From Mycolicibacterium aurum (GTDB taxonomy: Bacteria; Actinomycetota; Actinomycetes; Mycobacteriales; Mycobacteriaceae), in NCBI GenBank assembly GCA_900078775.1, contig LT549889.1, positions 4,960,001 through 5,024,000 on the forward strand: 64,000 nucleotides of DNA. The letters run 5' to 3'. Made by a program: the position numbers and the translations under genes. The first letter of the stretch is position 1; each line of letters opens with the position of its first letter. Below, piece by piece: positions 58,101 to 64,000 of this stretch. Under the pieces are notes generated by a model that did not search any database, was not told where the DNA came from, and was given only the letters and a program-made list of their open reading frames with translations.

Positions 58101-60334
58101 CGACCAAGAAGTTCACTCCGATCATCAAGCGCGGACCCCGGCTCACGCCCGGCGAAATCAACATCACCCCACCGGATGACCTCGGAATCGACATCCCGCC
58201 GTCGGGCATCCAGAAGGCGCTGCCCTATGTGATGGGTGGCGGCATGCTCGGGATGATCGGGATCATGATCTTCACCGGCATCCGGCAGTTGTCTCCCTAC
58301 ATGCTGATGATGCCGCTGATGATGATCATGGCGACCGTCGGCTTCATGGCCGGCGGCGGCCCGGGCGGCAAGCGGGTGCCCGAGATCAACGCCGACCGCA
58401 AGGAATACCTCCGCTACCTCGCCGGGCTGCGGACCCGAGTGACCACCTCGGCCGCCGCCCAGGTCACCTTCTTCAACTACCACGCACCGCATCCCGAGGA
58501 TCTGCTGTCGATCGTGGGCACCCACCGGCAGTGGTCGCGGCAGGCCAACGCCGACTTCTACGCGGCCGTCCGGATCGGGGTCGGCGCCGAACCCGCCGTG
58601 GACCGGCTGCTCAAGCCGTCGGTGGGCGGTGAGCTGGCCGGGCCGCAGGGAGCGCCGCAGCCGCATCTGGAACCGGTCAGCCACATGTGGCTGGTCAAGT
58701 TCCTGCGGACGCACGGCCTGATCCACGACTGCCCGAAGTTGGTACAGCTGCGTACGTTTCCCACCATCGCGATCGGCGGGGACCAGGAGCGCGCGGCGCG
58801 GCTGCTCACCGCGATGATCTGTCATCTGGCGGTGTTCCATCCGCCGGACCTGATGCAGATCCGGGTCCTCTTGGATGATCCGGAAGACCCGGAGTGGACC
58901 TGGCTGAAGTGGCTGCCGCACGTGCAGCACCAGACCGACACCGATGCGGCCGGCCCGACCCGGCTGGTGTTCACCCGCCCGGACGGGCTGGCCGACCTGA
59001 CCGCGCGCGGACCGCACACCGCGGACGCGGCACCGAGCGGCCCGTACGTCGTCGTCATCGATCTCACCGGCGGTAAGGCCGGATTTCCGGTCGACGGCCG
59101 GGCCGGCGTCACTGTGATCACCCTGGGCAACCACCGCGGCTCGGCGTACCGGATCCGGCTCGACGCCGACGGTTCCGCCGATGACCGGTTGCCGAACCAG
59201 ACCTTCCGGCTGGTGGCCAACGCCGCCGATCAGATGACCCCGGGGCAGGCCGGGCGGCTGGCCCGCAAGCTGGCCGGCTGGTCGATCACCGGCACGATCA
59301 TCGACCGCAACACCCGCGTGCAGAAGAAGGTCGCCACCGAATGGCATCAGCTCGTCGGGGCCCAGTCCGTCGAAGAGGTGACCCCGGCGCGCTGGCGGAT
59401 GTTCACCGACACGGACCGGGACCGGCTCAAGATCCCGTTCGGCCACGAACTCAAGACCGGCGACATCATGCACCTCGACATCAAGGAGGGTGCGGAGTTC
59501 GGCGCCGGACCACACGGCATGCTGATCGGAACCACGGGCTCCGGCAAGTCCGAATTCCTTCGCACCCTGATCCTTTCGCTGGCCGCGACACACCACCCCG
59601 ACCAGGTGAACCTGCTGCTGACCGACTTCAAGGGCGGGTCCACGTTTCTGGGCATGGAGAAGTTGCCGCACACCGCGGCGGTGGTCACCAACATGGAGGA
59701 GGAGGCCGAACTCGTCAGCCGCATGGGCGAGGTACTCTCCGGTGAACTCGACCGCCGCCAATCCATCCTGCGCCAGGCCGGCATCCAGGTCGGCGCGGCC
59801 GGTGCGCTCTCTGGTGTGGCCGAGTACGAGAAGCATCGTGAGCGGGGGGCCGATCTCGCGCCGTTACCGACGTTGTTCGTCGTCGTCGACGAGTTCGCCG
59901 AGCTGCTGCAGAACCACCCGGATTTCATCGCTCTGTTCGACCGGATCTGTCGAGTCGGTCGTTCGTTACGGGTGCATCTGCTGCTGGCCACGCAGTCGCT
60001 CAACACCGGCGGTGTCCGCATCGACAAGCTCGAACCCAACCTCACGTATCGAATCGCACTGCGTACCACGAGTTCTGCCGAGTCCAAAGCTGTGATCGGG
60101 ACACCGGAGGCGCAGTACATCACCAACAAGGAGAGTGGTGTGGGCTTCCTGCGGGTCGGCATGGAGGATCCGGTGAAGTTCCGCAGCGTCTACACTGGCA
60201 CCAATTACGTTCCGGCGTCGGCGATCACCGCCGACGGGGAGGTGACTCCGCGGCAGCGTCCGCCCAGTGAAATGCGGATCCAGCCGTTCACGGCGGCCCC
60301 GATGATGGACGCCTCGGGGGTGACGTCGCGATGA
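58097..60334 (+). CDS. eccCa1: EccCa1, FtsK/SpoIIIE ATPase subunit
   Basis: A 745-residue protein (usual length about 747). Two membrane helices (about 38-83, M-G-G-G-M-L-G-M-I-G-I-M-I-F and M-L-M-M-P-L-M-M-I-M-A) are followed by a DUF domain and one ATPase domain with Walker A G-T-T-G-S-G-K-S-E (about 477) and Walker B L-F-V-V-V-D-E-F (about 594). With EccCb1 it makes the split EccC motor typical of ESX-1. ATG overlaps the eccB1 stop; its own stop overlaps eccCb1 as ATGA. Confidence 0.95.
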   Translation: MTTKKFTPIIKRGPRLTPGEINITPPDDLGIDIPPSGIQKALPYVMGGGMLGMIGIMIFTGIRQLSPYMLMMPLMMIMATVGFMAGGGPGGKRVPEINADRKEYLRYLAGLRTRVTTSAAAQVTFFNYHAPHPEDLLSIVGTHRQWSRQANADFYAAVRIGVGAEPAVDRLLKPSVGGELAGPQGAPQPHLEPVSHMWLVKFLRTHGLIHDCPKLVQLRTFPTIAIGGDQERAARLLTAMICHLAVFHPPDLMQIRVLLDDPEDPEWTWLKWLPHVQHQTDTDAAGPTRLVFTRPDGLADLTARGPHTADAAPSGPYVVVIDLTGGKAGFPVDGRAGVTVITLGNHRGSAYRIRLDADGSADDRLPNQTFRLVANAADQMTPGQAGRLARKLAGWSITGTIIDRNTRVQKKVATEWHQLVGAQSVEEVTPARWRMFTDTDRDRLKIPFGHELKTGDIMHLDIKEGAEFGAGPHGMLIGTTGSGKSEFLRTLILSLAATHHPDQVNLLLTDFKGGSTFLGMEKLPHTAAVVTNMEEEAELVSRMGEVLSGELDRRQSILRQAGIQVGAAGALSGVAEYEKHRERGADLAPLPTLFVVVDEFAELLQNHPDFIALFDRICRVGRSLRVHLLLATQSLNTGGVRIDKLEPNLTYRIALRTTSSAESKAVIGTPEAQYITNKESGVGFLRVGMEDPVKFRSVYTGTNYVPASAITADGEVTPRQRPPSEMRIQPFTAAPMMDASGVTSR

Positions 60335-62109
60335 CTACAGCGGAGGAACCGCGGGTCCTGCGGGAGGTGGTACTCGGCCAGTTGGCCACCGGGGAGGACC
60401 GGGCCTACAAGATGTGGCTGCCCCCGCTGACCGACCCGACCCCGGTCAACGAACTCGTGGAACGCGATCAGCACCGGCCGCTGCGCTTCGGTCTCGGCAT
60501 CATGGACGAGCCGCGTCGGCACCGCCAAGAGGTCTGGGGGATCGACGTTTCGGCCGCCGCGGGCAACATCGCGGTCGGCGGTGCGCCGCAGACCGGGAAG
60601 TCGACCTTCCTGCAGACGCTGGTGCTGTCGGCGGCCGCCACCCACACCCCGCGGCAGGTGCAGTTCTACTGCATCGATCTCGGCGGCGGCGGCCTGATGT
60701 ATCTGGAGGACCTGCCGCATGTCGGCGGGGTGGCCACCCGCTCCGAACCCGATCGGGTGAACCGGGCCGTTGCGGAGATGAAAGCTGTTCTGCGGCAGCG
60801 GGAGGCGATGTTCAAGCAGTACCGGGTGGGGTCGATCTCCGCCTATCGGCAGATGCGGGAGGACCCACAGCATCCGGCATCGGCCGATCCGTTCGGCGAC
60901 GTCTTCCTGGTGATCGACGGCTGGCCGGCCTTCGTGACGGAATTCCCGGATCTGGAACCGGTGGTGCAGGATCTGGCCGGGCAGGGACTGGCGTTCGGGG
61001 TCCACACCATCATCTCCACCCCGCGCTGGACCGAGCTGAAGTCCCGGGTCCGTGACTATCTGGGTACCAAGGTCGAATTCCGCCTCGGCGATGTCAACGA
61101 GACTCAGGTGGACCGGATGACCCGCGACATCCCGGTGAACCGGCCCGGCCGCGCCATCTCGACGGAGAAGCACCACCTGATGATGGGCGTGCCGCGCCTG
61201 GACGGGGTGCACAGCGCCGCCGACATCGTCCCGGCGCTCACCGCCGCCGTCGATCACATCGGCTCGCTGCACACCGACGAGGCACCGCGGGTACGGGTGC
61301 TGCCCGAGCGGATCCACCTGCACGAACTGGATTCGGCACCGCCCGGGCCCGAAGCGGATTACCGGACCCGGTGGACGATTCCGCTCGGCATCCGCGAATC
61401 GGACCTGTCGGTAGCGGCCAACAACATGCAGATCACCCCGCATCTGCTGATCTTCGGGGCACCCAAGTCCGGCAAGACGACGATCGCGCACGCGGTGGCG
61501 CAGGCCATCTGTGCCCGCAACAGCCCGCAGCAGGTGCGATTCATGTTGGCCGACTACCGGTCTGGGCTGCTCGACGCGGTGCCGCAGAGCCATCTGCTGG
61601 ACGCGGGCGCGGTCAATCGCAACAGCACCACATTGGAGGAGTCCATCAAGGCGCTGGCGGTCAATCTCAAGAAGCGGCTGCCTCCGCCCGATCTGACCAC
61701 CGCGCAACTGCGTTCGCGGTCCTGGTGGTCGGGGCCGGATGTGGTGTTGCTGGTGGACGACTGGCACATGATCGTCGCGGCCGGCGGCATGGTGCCGCCG
61801 ATGACCCCGCTGGCTCCGCTGTTGCCGGCGTCGGCCGATATCGGGTTGCACATCGTGGTGACCTGTCAGATGAGCCAGGCGCACCGGGCGACGATGGACA
61901 AGTTCGTGGGCGCCGCCTACGGGGCGGGTTCGCCGACCCTGTTCCTTTCCGGCGAGAAGACGGAGTTCCCGACGAGCGAGTTCAAACTCAAGCGCAGGCC
62001 CCCTGGCCAGGCGCTTCTGGTGTCGCCGGACGGGAGGGAGGTCGTCCAGGCGGCCTATATCGATCCCCCGGCAGAAGAAGTGCTCGTAGCACACCCAAAC
62101 CGCGGTTAG
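60331..62109 (+). CDS. eccCb1: EccCb1, FtsK/SpoIIIE ATPase subunit
   Basis: A 592-residue protein without membrane segments, carrying ATPase domains 2 and 3: Walker A G-G-A-P-Q-T-G-K-S-T (about 83) and G-A-P-K-S-G-K-T-T (about 374), and D-D-W-H in the last domain. The last domain of EccCb1 recognises the secretion signal of EsxB in M. tuberculosis. Together with EccCa1 it powers export. Confidence 0.95.
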   Translation: MTTAEEPRVLREVVLGQLATGEDRAYKMWLPPLTDPTPVNELVERDQHRPLRFGLGIMDEPRRHRQEVWGIDVSAAAGNIAVGGAPQTGKSTFLQTLVLSAAATHTPRQVQFYCIDLGGGGLMYLEDLPHVGGVATRSEPDRVNRAVAEMKAVLRQREAMFKQYRVGSISAYRQMREDPQHPASADPFGDVFLVIDGWPAFVTEFPDLEPVVQDLAGQGLAFGVHTIISTPRWTELKSRVRDYLGTKVEFRLGDVNETQVDRMTRDIPVNRPGRAISTEKHHLMMGVPRLDGVHSAADIVPALTAAVDHIGSLHTDEAPRVRVLPERIHLHELDSAPPGPEADYRTRWTIPLGIRESDLSVAANNMQITPHLLIFGAPKSGKTTIAHAVAQAICARNSPQQVRFMLADYRSGLLDAVPQSHLLDAGAVNRNSTTLEESIKALAVNLKKRLPPPDLTTAQLRSRSWWSGPDVVLLVDDWHMIVAAGGMVPPMTPLAPLLPASADIGLHIVVTCQMSQAHRATMDKFVGAAYGAGSPTLFLSGEKTEFPTSEFKLKRRPPGQALLVSPDGREVVQAAYIDPPAEEVLVAHPNRG

Positions 62110-62258
62110 TATGGGATTCGAGGCGCTTCAGCAAAATCTACTGCTGAGTGTCAGCAACGGGTCGGGGGGAACGATTCTGATGCGACGGAGCAACGGCTGC
62201 GTCCCCCTTTGTAGAAGGATTTTCCAGCAGTTTTGGACTTCACGGGGAGGAACGGCAC

Positions 62259-62555
62259 ATGCAACCCTTGCAGCACAGCCCGGCGGTAACGGGCATCGGT
62301 GGCCAGGTGGTCGCAAACGGTTCACGTGGTCTGGCGACCGGGACGGCCGCCACCGCGGAGGCGGCGGCGCTCTTGCCGGCCGGCGCGGAAGAGGTATCTG
62401 CGCAGGCTGTGCTGGCTTTTGCCAGTGAGAGCGCGCAGATGGCCGCGCTGAATGCCTACGCACAGCAGGAACTGGCGCGGGCCGGTGCCGCGTACGCGGA
62501 GGCGACCGGCATCTACACCACCGTGGACGGCGAAGCCGCCGCGACGCTCTCCTAG
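62259..62555 (+). CDS. PE35: PE35, ESX-1 PE protein
   Basis: A 98-residue PE-type helical hairpin. Ala-rich helices (A-T-A-E-A-A-A-L-L-P, A-A-L-N-A-Y-A-Q-Q-E-L) are followed by the secretion motif Y-x3-D at Tyr86-Asp90 (Y-T-T-V-D). The classic Pro-Glu at the start is not kept. Expected to pair with PPE68. It is separated from eccCb1 by 149 bp without a gene (probable own promoter region) and has a GGGGAGG ribosome-binding site. Confidence 0.88.
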   Translation: MQPLQHSPAVTGIGGQVVANGSRGLATGTAATAEAAALLPAGAEEVSAQAVLAFASESAQMAALNAYAQQELARAGAAYAEATGIYTTVDGEAAATLS

Positions 62556-62611
62556 CAGAATCGGACCACCGGGCCGGACGAGACCAACCAGAAAGTCATG
62601 GCCAGCAAAGT

Positions 62612-63955
62612 ATGACGACGGTACCCGCTATCGTGCCGATGCTGTACGCGGCGCTGCCCCCGGAGATCAACACCGGCCGCCTGATGGCCGGTGCCGGTCC
62701 CGCGCCGATGTATCAGGCGGCGGCAGCCTGGGAGGCCCTCGCGATCGCGCTGGAGACACAGGCCGAGGAGCTTTCGGGGAGCCTGGCATCGCTGGCCGGG
62801 GCATGGCAGGGCGGGGCGAGCGAGCGGGCCGTGCAGGCCACCATGCCGATGGTGATGTGGTTGCGGACCAGCGCGCTGCAAGCGCAGAAGCGCGCCATGC
62901 AGGCCATTGCGCAGGCAAACACATACCTGCTGGCCATGGCGGTGACTCCGCCGCTGGTGGAGATCGAGATGAACCATGTCACCCACGCGGTGCTGGAGGC
63001 GACGAACTTCCTCGGGGTGAACGCGGTCCCGATCGCGGTCAACGAGTTCGACTACTTCGTCCGGATGTGGACCCAGGCCGCGGTCGCGATGCACGGTTAC
63101 CAGGCGGAGACGGCGGCGAACACGGTGTTCGAACCGATCCCGCCGATGAAACCGATCGTGATGCCCGGTGTCGGCGAGGCCGCGCTGGGGGCCGCGAGCG
63201 GCAGACTCGCCGCGACGCTGCCCGGATCGGTGCTGCGGGAGACGGCGTTCGCGCACGTGACCGCGCAGGCCACCATCGAGTCGGCAGCACTGCTGGCCGG
63301 ACGCGGTGCGGCCCTGGGCAATCAGGCGGCCAATGCGGCGCAGAGCCAGACGCGTAAGGCCGAGAACACCGCGCAGCAGGCCCAGGGGGAGCCCGAACAG
63401 CTGATGAGTTCGGTGCAACAGGGTGCGCAGATGGGCATGCAGGTCGGATCCCAGTTGGGTTCCATGCTGGTGCAGGGGCCGCAGCAGATGATGCAGACGG
63501 TCACCCAGCCGATGCAGCAGCTCGTCGCGCCGCTGCAGCAGGTCAGTTCGATGTTCGGGCAGATCGGTCCGGGTGGGCTGAACCAGGGCGCCCAATTCGG
63601 GCTGGTGGGTGCGAGTCCGTTCTCGAACCATCCGCTGGCCGGTGGTGCCGGTCCGGCCGGCGGCGCCGGTCTGGTGCGGGCCGCCTCGCTGCCCGGCGCG
63701 GGCGGCACCATGGCGAGTACGCCGTTGATGAACAGCCTTGTCGCCCAACCATCTACCGTGCCGTCCGCACCGGTCGGCGCTGCGGCGGGCGGCAGTGGTT
63801 CGGGCCTGGCTCCGGTGGGCGGAGCCGGGGGTGGGGGCCCGGTCGGGGCGGCGGGCAACGCGGGCAAGAGCGGCGGCAGGAGGCAGAGTCTCGCGGCCCC
63901 GTCTCAGCTCGCACACGATCTGGGGGAGGACGAGGACGACGAGGATGATTGGTGA
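62612..63955 (+). CDS. PPE68: PPE68, ESX-1 PPE protein
   Basis: A 447-residue PPE protein. The N-terminal domain (about 1-180) has L-P-P-E (15-18) and W-Q-G (65-67). The tip/hinge helix region follows, then a Gln/Met-rich segment (about 260-315, M-M-Q-T-V-T-Q-P-M-Q-Q) and a Gly/Ala-rich part with L-G-A-S-P-F-S-N-H-P-L-A-G. An acidic end, E-D-E-D-D-E-D-D-W, follows. This matches PPE68 over its whole length. Binds PE35 and, in M. tuberculosis, EsxA. Weak ribosome-binding site; a 5-codon ORF just upstream overlaps the start (62598-62615). esxB is expected right after the window end. Confidence 0.92.
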   Translation: MTTVPAIVPMLYAALPPEINTGRLMAGAGPAPMYQAAAAWEALAIALETQAEELSGSLASLAGAWQGGASERAVQATMPMVMWLRTSALQAQKRAMQAIAQANTYLLAMAVTPPLVEIEMNHVTHAVLEATNFLGVNAVPIAVNEFDYFVRMWTQAAVAMHGYQAETAANTVFEPIPPMKPIVMPGVGEAALGAASGRLAATLPGSVLRETAFAHVTAQATIESAALLAGRGAALGNQAANAAQSQTRKAENTAQQAQGEPEQLMSSVQQGAQMGMQVGSQLGSMLVQGPQQMMQTVTQPMQQLVAPLQQVSSMFGQIGPGGLNQGAQFGLVGASPFSNHPLAGGAGPAGGAGLVRAASLPGAGGTMASTPLMNSLVAQPSTVPSAPVGAAAGGSGSGLAPVGGAGGGGPVGAAGNAGKSGGRRQSLAAPSQLAHDLGEDEDDEDDW

Positions 63956-64000
63956 ATCACCAATCGACACAGGACTTCCCGGCCGAGGGGGCTGGAAGAC

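Noticed and set aside
62111..62258. Small ORF between eccCb1 and PE35
   Set aside because: The frame starting at 62111 overlaps PE35 in another frame, has a Cys/Arg-rich product and no ribosome-binding site.

Overview
This is high-GC actinobacterial DNA. It is almost certainly from a Mycobacterium, and most likely a fast-growing (Mycolicibacterium-type) species. The diagnostic markers are the left part of an ESX-1 type VII secretion locus at the right edge (espG1-espH-eccA1-eccB1-eccCa1-eccCb1-PE35-PPE68), whiB6 with a Rv3863-like neighbour, a furA-katG pair, a DUF7373-type lipoprotein, a celA1-like GH6 enzyme and a secreted mycobacterial-type cutinase. No tRNA, rRNA, IS element, prophage or CRISPR array was seen.

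Left third (1-22 kb). The window opens inside a large surface protein built from 133-residue repeats. It continues with a fused HadA/HadB-type dehydratase and several regulator/target pairs (TetR with an alpha/beta hydrolase, TetR with a DHA2 efflux pump, TetR with an amine-dehydrogenase-like oxidoreductase), most with a clear inverted repeat between the divergent genes. GH6 cellulase, phospholipase D, a CLC channel, an ABC-F ATPase, a PPOX/NmrA pair beside an AraC regulator, a cutinase, a lipoprotein and three very small genes follow. Two of these small genes are secreted and share a 52-bp upstream element.

Middle (20.5-43 kb). This stretch carries signalling proteins (STAS, GAF-ANTAR, AraC, GGDEF), an APC permease, a CsbD/coiled-coil stress pair, a MarR-MFS operon and a five-gene MoxR-DUF58-VWA operon whose last gene seems frameshifted. 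Small redox enzymes (SDR, flavin reductase, RibD-like reductase) come next, then a second large repeat-containing surface protein followed by a strong hairpin. A SIMPL protein and a secreted lipase converge.

Right third (43-64 kb). furA-katG has a leaderless-looking furA promoter and a hairpin terminator after katG. It is followed by membrane and PPOX proteins, an overlapping pirin-GNAT-thioesterase operon, a secreted protein, whiB6, the Rv3863-like HTH protein, an EspI-like ParA/MinD ATPase on the minus strand (apparently frameshifted in its proline-rich N-terminus) and then ESX-1. The usual espE/espF pair is not between the Rv3863-like gene and espG1. The window stops just before the expected esxB/esxA.

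Genes are packed tightly. Start/stop overlaps (ATGA/GTGA) inside operons and interlocking stop codons (TTAG, CTAG) between convergent genes are common.
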